The notes beneath the pieces were generated by a model. The model searched no databases and was not told the DNA's origin. It worked only from the letters and a program-made list of their open reading frames with translations. The position numbers and the translations under genes are program-made. 49,932 nt of DNA from Thermoleophilia bacterium (GTDB taxonomy: Bacteria; Actinomycetota; Thermoleophilia; Miltoncostaeales; Miltoncostaeaceae), in assembly GCA_025455865.1 (NCBI GenBank), contig JALOLS010000006.1, positions 1-49,932 of the forward strand, read 5' to 3'. This document shows positions 38,806-46,456 of the stretch, one piece after another. Positions within the stretch are counted from its first letter, which is position 1. The number at the start of each line of letters is the position of its first letter.

Positions 38806-39405
38806 TCAGATCTCCCGCCGCCCGAGCAGCGCCCGGCCGAGGGTCAGCTCGTCGGCGTGCTCGAGGTCGGCGCCCACCGGCAGCCCGCTCGCCAGGCGCG
38901 TGACCCGGACCCGGCCGCGCACCCGGTCGGCCAGGTACAGCGCGGTGGCCTCCCCGCTCATCGTCGGGTTGGTGGCGATGACCAGCTCGCGCACCCCGTC
39001 GCGGGCGATGCGCGCGTCGAGCTCGGCGATCCGCAGGTCCTCCGGGTCGATCCCGTCGATCGGCGAGAGCGCCCCCCCGAGCACGTGGTACCGGCCCCGG
39101 AACTCGTGCGTGCGCTCGATGGAGAGGATGGCCGAGGGCTCCTCGACCACGCAGAGCACCGCCGGGTCGCGCCGGGGATCCGCGCAGACCGGGCACAGCT
39201 CGTCCTCGGCGAAGCTGAAGCACTGCGTGCACGGCCGCAGCCGGTCCGCGACGTCGGTGAGGGCCTCGGCCAGCGCGCGCGGCCGGTCCTCGGGCGCCTT
39301 CATCAGGTGGAAGGCCAGCCGCTGGGCGCTGCGGGGGCCGATGCCGGGCAGGCGGCTGAGCTCCGCCACCAGCCGCTCGACCGACGGCGTGAGGACCGAC
39401 GCCAC
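38806..39405 (-). CDS. recR: Recombination mediator protein RecR
   Basis: 199 residues from GTG 39403-39405, the usual RecR size. The helix-hairpin-helix region has LPGIGPRSAQRLAFHL. The Cys4 zinc finger is CTQC...CPVC (ELCPVCADP). The Toprim domain has LCVVEEPSAILSIE, GRYHVLGGALSPIDGI and IATNPTMSGEATALYL. It loads RecA at gaps through RecF and RecO. The order dnaX-ybaB-recR is conserved in many bacteria, which confirms the call. Confidence 0.96.
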   Translation of the reverse strand: MASVLTPSVERLVAELSRLPGIGPRSAQRLAFHLMKAPEDRPRALAEALTDVADRLRPCTQCFSFAEDELCPVCADPRRDPAVLCVVEEPSAILSIERTHEFRGRYHVLGGALSPIDGIDPEDLRIAELDARIARDGVRELVIATNPTMSGEATALYLADRVRGRVRVTRLASGLPVGADLEHADELTLGRALLGRREI

Positions 39406-39416
39406 GCAGGCGCCCG

Positions 39417-39743
39417 CTACAGGCCCGGGATGCCCAGGCCCGACAGCCCGCCGGCCACGCTGCCGAGACGCTCGTTGGCCATCTGCTGCGCGGCGCGCAT
39501 GGCCTCGTTGACCGCGGCGACCACCGTGTCCTCGAGGATCTCCACGTCCTCGGGGTCCACCGCAGCCGGGTCGATCTTCACCGACACCAGCTCGAGGCCG
39601 CCGCTGACGGTCGCGGTGACCGCGCCGCCGCCGGCCGACGCCGACACGGTCTCCTGCTGAAGCTCCTCCTGCACCCGCGCCATGTCCTGCTGGAGCTTCT
39701 GCATCTGCTTCATCATCTTGTTCGGGTTCATCCCCTGGGCCAC
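39417..39743 (-). CDS. YbaB/EbfC-family nucleoid-associated protein
   Basis: 108 residues from the GTG at 39741-39743, with GGAGGAG inside the end of dnaX about eight bases upstream. A coiled-coil start, NKMMKQMQKLQQDMARVQEELQQE, is followed by VTATVSGGLELVSVKIDP and DTVVAAVNEAMRAAQQMANE. These proteins bind DNA as tweezers-like dimers. It lies between dnaX and recR in the classic order. Confidence 0.93.
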   Translation of the reverse strand: MAQGMNPNKMMKQMQKLQQDMARVQEELQQETVSASAGGGAVTATVSGGLELVSVKIDPAAVDPEDVEILEDTVVAAVNEAMRAAQQMANERLGSVAGGLSGLGIPGL

Positions 39744-39746
39744 CGC

Positions 39747-41423
39747 TCACTCTCCTCCCGCATCGAGCACCTCCGCGTCGAACGCGGAGCGGATCTCCTC
39801 CATCAACCGCCGGTGGTCCAGCGGGCCCTGCTCCTCGGCCGCGGCGACGGGCTCGGCCCGCGCCTCCCCCTCCGAGAACCGCACCTGGAGCGCCCGTCCG
39901 GCCAGCCGGGCGAGCACACCCTCCACCCGCGACCGCTCGTCGGGCCGGGAGAGCATCCCCACCTGGACCGACCCGGGCACCGTCACGGTGACCACGTCGT
40001 CCTCCACCCCGGCCACGACCGAGTCGAGCAGGAACGCGTGGGCGTGCGGGGCCTCGTGCTCCAGCACCCCGACCACCTGGGGCCACAGGCGCGAGACGTG
40101 GTCGGTGTCGGCCGGCACCGGGTCCTCGCGGCGGGCGGGGCGGGGCGGGGGCGCATCGGCCACCGGGGCGGGCGGGGGCGGGGGCGGGGCGTCGGCCCCG
40201 GGCGCGGGGCGCGGGGGCGGGTCGGCGGCGACCGTGGGCGCGAGCGTCCCCATCGCCGCCACCCGGCCGCGCTCCAGGGCGTCGACCCGCCCGGCCAGGG
40301 CCTGCACCGAGGCATCGAGGGCGGGGCGGGCGAGCTTCGCGCACACCAGCTCCAGCTGGAGCCGGGGGTCGGCCTGCCCGTGGCGGATCCGGACCTGCGC
40401 GTCGCCCAGCAGGTCCAGCCCGCGCACCACCTGCGCCGGGGAGAGCTGGTTGGCCTGGGCGCGCAGCCGGTCGAGCTCCTCGGGGGCGAAGGCCCACTCC
40501 TCGCGGGACTGGGCGCCCTGCTGGAGCAGGCAGGCGTAGCGCAGGTGGCCGACCAGCCCGCGCATGAGCTGCTCGGGGTCGGCGCCGCCGTCGATGATGT
40601 CCTCGAGGAGCTCGAACGACCCGGCGGCGTCGCCCTGGGCCATGAGCTCGACCAGCTCGAACAGCGTCTCGCGCTCGACCGCGCCGAGCAGCTCCAGCGC
40701 GTCGCGGACCTCCACCTTGCCGCCGCCGAACGTCGCGATCTGGTCGAGCAGCCCGAGCGCGTCCCGGTAGGAGCCGTCCGCCGCCCGGGCGACCAGGTCG
40801 AGGGCGGCCTCGCTGGTGGTGATCCCCTCCTCCCGGGCCACCCGGTCGAGCACCCGCACCAGGTTCGGCACCCCGGGCTTGCGCAGGACGTAGTGCTGCA
40901 GCCGCGAGCGGATGGTGGCGAGGATCTCCCACGGGTGGGTGGTGCAGAGGATCACCACCAGGTGGGACGGGGGCTCCTCCAGCGTCTTGAGCAGCGCCGA
41001 TGCGGCCTGTTCCTGGATCTGGTGGGCCTCGTCCATGATCGTGACCCGGTAGCGGCAGGCGACCGGCGCGTAGCGGACGCTCTCCAGCCAGTCCCGCATC
41101 TCGTCGATGCGCCGCGCGCTCGAGGCGGCGTCGACCTCGACCACGTCGAGCCAGTCGTCATGGCCGGTGCGGCGGCACGAGTCGCAGGTGCCGCACGGCG
41201 TGGCGGTGGGAACCGGGGAGGACTGGCAGTTCAGGCACCGCGCCAGGATGCGCGCGGTGGTGGTCTTGCCCGTGCCGCGGGGGCCCGAGAACAGGAAGCC
41301 GTGGGCCGGGCGGCCGGCGGTGAGCGCGTTGGCCAGGGCGCGCGCGACGTGCTCCTGCCCCACCAGCTCCTCGAAGCGGGCGGGGCGGTGCCGGTTGTAG
41401 AGGCTGCTGCTGGGGTCGCTCAC
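39747..41423 (-). CDS. dnaX: DNA polymerase III subunit gamma/tau
   Basis: 558 residues from GTG 41421-41423; a second GTG at 41424-41426 is equally possible. The clamp-loader AAA+ domain starts SLYNRHRPARFEELVGQEHV. Walker A is GPRGTGKTTTAR near residue 45. Four cysteines (CLNC...CGTCDSC) bind zinc. The Walker B region is IMDEAHQIQEQAASALLKTLEE, and sensor residues lie in LCTTHPWEILATIRSRLQ. A Pro-rich linker (PPPRPAPGADAPPPPPP) separates a C-terminal tau-like domain. No ribosome site is seen before the start. The open frame continues upstream into the SRP RNA gene, but that part is not protein-like. Confidence 0.93.
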   Translation of the reverse strand: MSDPSSSLYNRHRPARFEELVGQEHVARALANALTAGRPAHGFLFSGPRGTGKTTTARILARCLNCQSSPVPTATPCGTCDSCRRTGHDDWLDVVEVDAASSARRIDEMRDWLESVRYAPVACRYRVTIMDEAHQIQEQAASALLKTLEEPPSHLVVILCTTHPWEILATIRSRLQHYVLRKPGVPNLVRVLDRVAREEGITTSEAALDLVARAADGSYRDALGLLDQIATFGGGKVEVRDALELLGAVERETLFELVELMAQGDAAGSFELLEDIIDGGADPEQLMRGLVGHLRYACLLQQGAQSREEWAFAPEELDRLRAQANQLSPAQVVRGLDLLGDAQVRIRHGQADPRLQLELVCAKLARPALDASVQALAGRVDALERGRVAAMGTLAPTVAADPPPRPAPGADAPPPPPPAPVADAPPPRPARREDPVPADTDHVSRLWPQVVGVLEHEAPHAHAFLLDSVVAGVEDDVVTVTVPGSVQVGMLSRPDERSRVEGVLARLAGRALQVRFSEGEARAEPVAAAEEQGPLDHRRLMEEIRSAFDAEVLDAGGE

Positions 41424-41455
41424 CACCGGGCCGGCGCCCGGTGGGAGCGGAGGAA

Positions 41456-41731
41456 CGTGACCGTGCACCCGCCGTCGAGATACGACCGGGAGGTGGATCC
41501 CGGGCCGCCAGCTCCGGCGAGGTCGCCCCACTGCGCGTGAGCGGGTCCGCTTAAGGCTGCTTCCTTCCGGACCTGACCTGGTTCACGGTCGCCCACCGAA
41601 TGGGACCTCGCCATCGACGCCGCATTGCCCGAGCCCGTGCCTCCGAGCCGACCCCTCGGGCGGGGATTCAGCCCCGCTGCAGCGGATTGCGGGTACAGGG
41701 CACCGCTAGCTCCCCGCCTAGCACGGTCACG
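41456..41731 (-). ncRNA. ffs: Signal recognition particle RNA, large bacterial type with Alu domain
   Basis: The S-domain core (GGTCAGGTCCGGAAGGAAGC, ending in CAGCC) lies at about 41555-41580. The 5' part, read on the minus strand, has GTGCTAGGCGGGGAGCTAGC, then GGTGCCCTGTACCCGCAATC and a GAATCCCCGCCCGAGG block, matching the Alu domain of the Bacillus-type SRP RNA as I recall it. The 3' end GGGTGCACGGTCACG also matches. The terminal 11 bases (41721-41731 and 41456-41466) pair perfectly, giving about 276 nucleotides. The inner helix GGCGAGGTC/GACCTCGCC (41604-41612 and 41516-41524) encloses the S domain. It scaffolds Ffh in protein targeting. Its place just before dnaX is conserved. Confidence 0.93.
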
Positions 41732-41736
41732 CGGCG

Positions 41737-41742
41737 AGTATG
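41737..41742 (-). promoter_or_regulatory. Putative -10 box (CATACT) of the SRP RNA
   Basis: The hexamer lies five bases before the predicted 5' end of the RNA on the minus strand. Confidence 0.4.
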
Positions 41743-41802
41743 GCACGGGTGAGGCCACCTCGCCGGGCCGCGGCGAAGGGGACCACCGCGCGCCGGCCGC
41801 GC

Positions 41803-42066
41803 CTACTTCTTCTTGCCCACCCGGGGGCTCACGCGCTCTCCGCGCCGGCGGACCCCCACCGCGCCGAAGATCGCGGCGACGCCGCCACCGATCATCGCGG
41901 TGGTGATCGCGATGTAGAGCCACACCCGGCTGCCGCCGTCGGCGCCGGTGATGAGCCACATGAGCGTGCCCCAGCCGAAGCCGAGCAGCCCGCCCAGGAT
42001 GACCTGCTTGATCCGCGGGGGGACGCCGCCGCCCTCGGCCGTGCGCGATCGGAAGAAGCGTCCCAC
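41803..42066 (-). CDS. Small two-helix membrane protein
   Basis: 87 residues from GTG 42064-42066. A basic start is followed by one membrane helix (about 20-40, with GGLLGFGWGTLMWLITG), a short loop DGGSRV and a second helix (about 47-68). The end is rich in Arg and Lys (RRRGERVSPRVGKKK). The orientation puts both ends in the cytoplasm. The family is unknown. A TACGCT box lies six bases before the start. Confidence 0.65.
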   Translation of the reverse strand: MGRFFRSRTAEGGGVPPRIKQVILGGLLGFGWGTLMWLITGADGGSRVWLYIAITTAMIGGGVAAIFGAVGVRRRGERVSPRVGKKK

Positions 42067-42072
42067 ACGGGG

Positions 42073-42078
42073 AGCGTA
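42073..42078 (-). promoter_or_regulatory. -10 box (TACGCT) of the small membrane protein gene
   Basis: The minus-strand hexamer ends six bases before the GTG at 42066, consistent with a leaderless transcript. Confidence 0.4.
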
Positions 42079-42160
42079 GCCGGTGCCGGGCCGCGGCCGC
42101 AGGCGGCCCCCCGGCGGAGCGGACGGGACCCGGGGGACCACGCCCCCGGGTCCCGCACCG

Positions 42161-42397
42161 TCACGCGCGCAGGTCGGCCAGATCGGCGCCGTGGTTGATG
42201 TGGAACACCTCGCCGTCCATGACGAGCGCGGGCACCGACCGCACGCCCGCCTGCTCGGCGCGCGCGATCTCGTCCGGGTGCTCGGCCAGGTGCACGACCT
42301 CGAGGTCGTAGCGGCCGGGATCGATCGCGGCGGCCAGGCGCTGCTCGGCGCTGATGCAGACCGGGCAGCCGGCGTGGAAGAACGTGGCGGTCGGCAT
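42161..42397 (-). CDS. Thioredoxin-like/glutaredoxin-like small redox protein (CPVC)
   Basis: 78 residues from an ATG with GGAGGT seven bases upstream. It is a compact thioredoxin fold with the redox motif CPVC (Cys11 and Cys14) in FFHAGCPVCISAEQRL and the cis-Pro segment VRSVPALVMDG. The end reads VFHINHGADLADL. It should reduce or sense disulfides in the cytoplasm. It diverges from a MarR-family regulator with its own cysteine cluster, and a palindromic operator lies upstream of its ribosome site. Confidence 0.85.
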   Translation of the reverse strand: MPTATFFHAGCPVCISAEQRLAAAIDPGRYDLEVVHLAEHPDEIARAEQAGVRSVPALVMDGEVFHINHGADLADLRA

Positions 42398-42416
42398 ACC
42401 TCACACCTCCGGTGTA

Positions 42417-42431
42417 GTAGCGGGTCGCTAC
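42417..42431. promoter_or_regulatory. MarR operator-like palindrome 1
   Basis: Perfect inverted repeat GTAGCG-GGT-CGCTAC, 20 bases upstream of the thioredoxin-like gene start and close to its ribosome site. It is identical in both arms to palindrome 2. Confidence 0.75.
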
Positions 42432-42461
42432 CACTGTTCCACAGGCGCGTCCGGGGCACAA

Positions 42462-42476
42462 GTAGCGATTCGCTAC
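42462..42476. promoter_or_regulatory. MarR operator-like palindrome 2
   Basis: Perfect inverted repeat GTAGCG-ATT-CGCTAC. Its last three bases overlap the -10 box of the regulator gene. The centre lies 45 bases from that of palindrome 1, about four helical turns. Confidence 0.75.
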
Positions 42477-42479
42477 GGT
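42474..42479 (+). promoter_or_regulatory. -10 box (TACGGT) of the MarR-family gene
   Basis: The hexamer ends six bases before the GTG at 42486 and is partly covered by palindrome 2, so binding there would block transcription. Confidence 0.55.
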
Positions 42480-42485
42480 TGCCCC

Positions 42486-43145
42486 GTGGACACGGGCTCC
42501 GTCGAGCTGATCGAACGCATCGGGGCGGTCCGCCGCGCCGCCCGGCGGGCCGTGGCCGCGCGGCTCGGCCTCTCGCTGGCGCAGCTCGACGCCCTGGAGT
42601 ACCTGGCCTCCTGCAACCGCTACTCCGACACCCCGGCCGCCGTCGCCGCGTTCCTCGACACCACCCGGGGAACCGCCTCCCAGAGCCTGAAGACCCTGGA
42701 GCGCAAGGGCCTCGTGGCGCGGACCGGCGACGCGCGCGACGGGCGGGTCCGCCACCTGCGCGTGTCCGATGCGGGCCTCGCGCTGCTCGCCGAGGTGCAC
42801 GCCGACGACGTGACCGCGGCCGTCGCCGGGCTGGGCCGGGACCGGGAGGATGAGCTCGCCCGCCTGCTGGAAGCCGTGCTGGAGACGGCGCAGCGCCGGC
42901 GCGGGGGGCGCACCTTCGGGCTGTGCCGGACCTGCCGGCACCTCGAGGGCGCGCCGGGGGATCACCGCTGCGGGCTCACCGGCGAGGCGCTCTCGGCCGC
43001 CGACACGGCGCTCAGATGCGCCGAGCACTCGCCGCGCACGGCCGGGGTGGAGCCGGAGGGGGGGACCGGCGACCCCCGGGCGACGGGGCCCCACGCGATC
43101 CACCCCGTCGGATCAGAGTGGGCAATACTGGATTTGAACCAGTGA
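42486..43145 (+). CDS. MarR-family regulator with C-terminal cysteine cluster
   Basis: 219 residues from GTG 42486. The winged helix (about 30-100) has LSLAQLDALEYLAS, TPAAVAAFLDTTRGTASQSLKTLERKGLV and VRHLRVSDAGLALL. The C-terminal domain has Cys147, Cys150, Cys162, Cys178 and His181 in GLCRTCRHLEG, HRCGLTGE and LRCAEH, which could bind zinc or switch by oxidation. It probably represses itself and the divergent thioredoxin-like gene through the two palindromes. The normal end of such proteins would be near residue 183. Here the frame runs on for about 36 residues, and the last eight codons lie inside the opposite-strand tRNA-Val, so the true end may differ. Confidence 0.83.
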   Translation: MDTGSVELIERIGAVRRAARRAVAARLGLSLAQLDALEYLASCNRYSDTPAAVAAFLDTTRGTASQSLKTLERKGLVARTGDARDGRVRHLRVSDAGLALLAEVHADDVTAAVAGLGRDREDELARLLEAVLETAQRRRGGRTFGLCRTCRHLEGAPGDHRCGLTGEALSAADTALRCAEHSPRTAGVEPEGGTGDPRATGPHAIHPVGSEWAILDLNQ

Positions 43146-43190
43146 CCTCCCGCGTGTGAGGCGGGCGCTCTCCCGCTGAGCTAATTGCCC
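43119..43190 (-). tRNA. tRNA-Val (CAC)
   Basis: 72 bases. The acceptor arms GGGCAAT and ATTGCCC pair, the anticodon loop CTCACAC gives CAC, and the T-loop is TTCAAAT in a five-base stem. The discriminator base is A, and CCA is not encoded. Confidence 0.95.
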
Positions 43191-43271
43191 GGGAGGGGCT
43201 CCAAGGCTACCACGCCACCCGGAACCGGAGCGGGGCGCAGGAGCCGGGCGCGGGGCGGCGAAGCCCGCCCA

Positions 43272-44582
43272 ATGGGCGGACGCCGGACCATCGCGACGGG
43301 TTCCGCGGTCCTGATGGCGCTCGCGGTCGTCCCGGGGACCGCGGGCGCCGACCGCCGCCCGCCGCGGCCGGAGGCGGTGCGCCTGGTGCCCGTCGCCGGC
43401 GGCTGGGCCCTCGCCCTGCGCCTGCCCGAGCGGGCCCGGCTGCGGGCCGTGGCCGAGCGGGTCGGCGCCGGCCCCGGGCGCGCGCGAGCGCGCGTGATCG
43501 GACCCCGGGCCCTCGCCGCGGGCGGGCATCGCATCCGGCTCGGGGCGCTCCCCGGGGGGCGCTGGCGGGTGCGGATGTGGCTGCGCGACCCGGCGGGCAA
43601 CCGCGCCCGGGCGAGCGCGCAGGCCGACGTGCCCATCCGCCTGGTGGTCGCGGCCGGCGGCGACCTCCTCATCCACGCGCCGGTCGCCGCCCGCGCCCGG
43701 GAGTACGGACGCGGTCAGGGGTATGCGTTCGCGCCCATGCTCCGGCCGGTCCGCCCGCAGCTGCGCCGCGCGGACCTCGCGCTCTGCCACATGGAGGTCC
43801 CCATGGCGCCGGGGACCCCGCAGGGCTATCCGCTCTTCCGCGCCCCGCCGGCGCTCGCCGGCGCCGTGGCCGCAGCCGGGGTGGACGCCTGCAGCACCGC
43901 CTCCAACCACTCGCTGGACATGGGACGGTCCGGGGTGGCGAGCACGCTGGCCGCCCTCCGGCGGGCCGGCGTCGCGGGCTTCGGCACCGCGGGCTCGGCG
44001 GCCGGGGCCCGCCGCCCGGTCATCGTGACCCGCTCCGGCGTGCGGGTCGGCCTGGTCGCGGCCACCGAGATGACCAACGGCATCCCCCTCCCGGACCCCT
44101 GGTCGGTGCGCCTGGCCTCGGCGACCGCCATCCTGCGCGCGGCCGGGGCGGCGCGACGGGCCGGGGCGCAGGCGGTGATCGTGAACGTCCACTGGGGCGA
44201 GGAGTACCGCACCGCGCCCACCGACCTGCAGTGGCGCCTGGCCCGCGCGCTCACCCGCTCGCCCGACGTCACCGCGGTGGTGGGCCAGCACGTGCACGTG
44301 GTCCAGCCCGTCCGCTGGGTGAACGGCAAGCCGGTGGTGTTCGGGATGGGCAACCTGCTCTCCAACCAGCAGCGGCCCGAGCAGCGGGGCGGGATGATCG
44401 CCCTGCTCGACCTGGTCGTGACGGGGCGCCGCGCGCGGGCCGAGCGGGTGCGCTACCTGCCCACGTGGGTCGCGTTCCCCGGTTTCGAGGTCACCCCCGC
44501 CGCGCGCGCCGAGCCCACCTCGTGGCGGCGCACCGTGGCGGTCGCCGGCCGGGGCGCGCGGACCCGGCCGCTCCGCGGCTGA
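43272..44582 (+). CDS. Exported CapA-family (PGA_cap) metallophosphatase-like protein
   Basis: 436 residues from ATG 43272. The signal peptide (about 1-25) ends in GTAGA. A small beta domain (about 35-115) precedes the CapA domain (about 120-410). CapA motifs are VVAAGGDLLIH, ADLALCHMEVPM, STASNHSLDMGRSG, NVHWGEEYR, VVGQHVHVVQPV and VFGMGNLLSNQ. The domain is related to calcineurin-type phosphoesterases and is linked to poly-gamma-glutamate capsule synthesis. No capB or capC lies nearby, so a role in envelope glycan or peptide handling is possible. The upstream ribosome site is weak. Confidence 0.87.
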   Translation: MGGRRTIATGSAVLMALAVVPGTAGADRRPPRPEAVRLVPVAGGWALALRLPERARLRAVAERVGAGPGRARARVIGPRALAAGGHRIRLGALPGGRWRVRMWLRDPAGNRARASAQADVPIRLVVAAGGDLLIHAPVAARAREYGRGQGYAFAPMLRPVRPQLRRADLALCHMEVPMAPGTPQGYPLFRAPPALAGAVAAAGVDACSTASNHSLDMGRSGVASTLAALRRAGVAGFGTAGSAAGARRPVIVTRSGVRVGLVAATEMTNGIPLPDPWSVRLASATAILRAAGAARRAGAQAVIVNVHWGEEYRTAPTDLQWRLARALTRSPDVTAVVGQHVHVVQPVRWVNGKPVVFGMGNLLSNQQRPEQRGGMIALLDLVVTGRRARAERVRYLPTWVAFPGFEVTPAARAEPTSWRRTVAVAGRGARTRPLRG

Positions 44583-44599
44583 GACGCCGGCCGGCGCGC

Positions 44600-44605
44600 T
44601 ACCTT
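44600..44605 (+). promoter_or_regulatory. -10 box (TACCTT) of the membrane protein gene
   Basis: The hexamer ends eight bases before the ATG at 44614, consistent with a leaderless transcript. Confidence 0.4.
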
Positions 44606-44613
44606 CGCCGCCG

Positions 44614-45069
44614 ATGAACACCTCACAGTGGTACCTCCTGATCCACCTCATCGGCGGGTTCGCGATGGCCGCGGGGGCCGCCGGCGCCTCGCTGGCGTTG
44701 CTCGCCGCCCGCTCCGCCCCGGGCCCCGGGGGCTCGGCGGTGGCCGCCCGCGCCACCCGGTGGGGCGTGCGCGCCCTGCTCATCCCGGGGGCGGTCGTGG
44801 CGCTGGTCTTCGGCCTCATCCTGGCCAACGACCTGGGCTACTCCATGGGCGCGGCCTGGCTCAGCGCCACCTTCGCGTGCTGGATCGTGCTGGCGATCGC
44901 CGCCGAGATGCTGCTCGGCCGCGCCGCGCGGCGCATCGGCGAGGCCGCCGCGGCCGGCCGGGACGCGACGGCGATCGCCCGGGATGGTGCCGTGACCGTC
45001 GGCGTCGCCCTGGTCAACCTGCTGACCGTCGCGATCATCGTGCTGATGGTCTGGCGCCCGGGGAGCTGA
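44614..45069 (+). CDS. Integral membrane protein, DUF2269-like
   Basis: 151 residues with four predicted membrane helices (about 6-30, 50-70, 78-98 and 125-147). The first helix has YLLIHLIGGFAMAAGAAGASLALL, with the His common in DUF2269-type predicted membrane proteins. LILANDLGYSMGAAWLSATFACWIVLAIAAEM forms the middle part. The function is unknown. Confidence 0.7.
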   Translation: MNTSQWYLLIHLIGGFAMAAGAAGASLALLAARSAPGPGGSAVAARATRWGVRALLIPGAVVALVFGLILANDLGYSMGAAWLSATFACWIVLAIAAEMLLGRAARRIGEAAAAGRDATAIARDGAVTVGVALVNLLTVAIIVLMVWRPGS

Positions 45070-45127
45070 GCCGGGGCCGGCGCCGCGCCCGGACCCCGCG
45101 GCGTGCGGGAGCCCGGGAGGCGCGGAA

Positions 45128-45219
<92 letters not shown>

Positions 45220-45255
45220 GCGGCGAGGGCGGATCGTAGCGCAGGGGTCCGATGG

Positions 45256-45261
45256 TAGGCT
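45256..45261 (+). promoter_or_regulatory. -10 box (TAGGCT) of tRNA-Ser (CGA)
   Basis: The hexamer ends seven bases before the mature tRNA 5' end, so little or no 5' trimming would be needed. Confidence 0.5.
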
Positions 45262-45268
45262 CCCGCGC

Positions 45269-45357
45269 GGAGGGGTGGCAGAGCGGTCGAATGCGGCGGT
45301 CTCGAAAACCGTTTCGGGCGGTTCCGTCCGACGAGGGTTCAAATCCCTCCCCCTCCG
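45269..45357 (+). tRNA. tRNA-Ser (CGA)
   Basis: 89 bases. The acceptor arms GGAGGGG and CCCCTCC pair, and the discriminator is G. The anticodon loop CTCGAAA gives CGA. The variable arm is long, and the T-loop is TTCAAAT. It is head-to-head with tRNA-Ser (GGA). Confidence 0.95.
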
Positions 45358-45462
45358 TTGGCCCCCGGCCTCGCACCCGCGAGCGCCCGCTCGCCCGGAC
45401 CGGCCGCGTACCCCTGCGGGGCGCGCGGTGATCGGCGGGCGAGCGCGGCGCCCGTCCCCGAC

Positions 45463-46293
45463 TCAGTCGCGCGGCCGCGTGGAGATGATCAGGTGGTTGG
45501 ACGCCTTCCCCGCCTCGACCATCGCCAGGTACCCGTTGAAGTACTCGATGTGGTCGTCGGTCTGCCGCGCCCCCTGCTCCGCGGCGATGGCGTCGCGGTG
45601 CCGGGTCCAGCCGTCGCGCCAGCGCTCGATGGTGTCGCGGAAGTCGCTGATGTACTCGGTCGCCTCGTCGACGACGAACCCCGCGGCCCGGAGCTTGGCC
45701 TTGTAGGAGGCGAGGTCGTCGGTGAACTGGGGGATCGCGTACCCGCGCGAGTAGAGCGCGCGCCACGCCTCGTCCTGCGGATCGCCCTCGACGAAGTCGA
45801 ACGTCCCGGAGAGGAACGCCCAGGTCCCGCCCGGGCGCAGCACCCGGCGCACCTCCCGGAACAACGCCACCTTGTCCTCGAACACGTTCAGCACGTTCAT
45901 GCTGATGGCGATGTCGAAGGTCTCATCCGCGAACGGCATGTGCATGCCGTCGCCGAGGACGAACTCCACCCGGTCCCCGAGGCCGGCGTCCGCGACCAGC
46001 CCGCGCGCGACCTCGATGCCCACCTCGTTCACCTCGAGCCCCGTCATGCGGCAGCCGCTGGCCGACGCCATGTAGATCGCGGGGCCGCCGCTCCCGCTCC
46101 CCAGGTCGAGCACATGGGTGTCGGGCCCCATCCCGAGGCGCCGGACCAGGTGGTCGAAGTACGGGAGCGTCGCGAAGGACTGCTGCCCCAGGTCGTGGCC
46201 CTCCGGCCACACGTCACGGCGGAGCAACCGGTTGGCCGGACTGTCGATCCGGTGGATACGGGAGTAGTCGACCCCCGCGGTCTCCTGCCCCAT
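45463..46293 (-). CDS. Class I SAM-dependent methyltransferase (glycine/sarcosine-type)
   Basis: 276 residues from the ATG at 46291-46293, with AAGGGGG upstream. The SAM-binding motif is VLDLGSGSGGPAIYMA, the acidic motif II is LEVNEVG, and GDGMHMPFADETFD and RVLRPGGTWAFLSG follow. The N-terminal part has PEGHDLGQQSFATLPYFDHL, and the C-terminal part has KLRAAGFVVDEATEY. The layout resembles sarcosine/dimethylglycine methyltransferases, but small-molecule specificity cannot be decided. No partner genes are adjacent. Confidence 0.85.
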   Translation of the reverse strand: MGQETAGVDYSRIHRIDSPANRLLRRDVWPEGHDLGQQSFATLPYFDHLVRRLGMGPDTHVLDLGSGSGGPAIYMASASGCRMTGLEVNEVGIEVARGLVADAGLGDRVEFVLGDGMHMPFADETFDIAISMNVLNVFEDKVALFREVRRVLRPGGTWAFLSGTFDFVEGDPQDEAWRALYSRGYAIPQFTDDLASYKAKLRAAGFVVDEATEYISDFRDTIERWRDGWTRHRDAIAAEQGARQTDDHIEYFNGYLAMVEAGKASNHLIISTRPRD

Positions 46294-46385
46294 CTCGTCG
46301 CCCCCTTCGTGGCTCGGCTCGGCATGACCACCGCCGCTCCGCACGCTAGGGCCGCGCTCCCTCCGCGTCCAATGCCGATCACCCC

Positions 46386-46416
46386 CGCGATCCAGAGGCC
46401 GGGCCTCTGGATCGCG
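46386..46416 (-). terminator. Perfect 31-base palindrome, terminator of the ATPase gene
   Basis: Fifteen-base arms (46386-46400 and 46402-46416) around one central base, about 40 bases after the ATPase stop on the minus strand. Confidence 0.65.
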
Positions 46417-46456
46417 GACGGAGTGCCCGTCGGCGGAGCGCCCCGGCCGACGCCGC

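Noticed and set aside
41424-41531. Upstream extension of dnaX
   Set aside because: The added residues are unlike DnaX and fall in the 3' part of the SRP RNA gene. The family start matches GTG 41423.
46386-46416. Perfect 31-base palindrome as a transposon end
   Set aside because: It occurs once, lies 40 bases after the ATPase stop and fits a terminator. No transposase is present.
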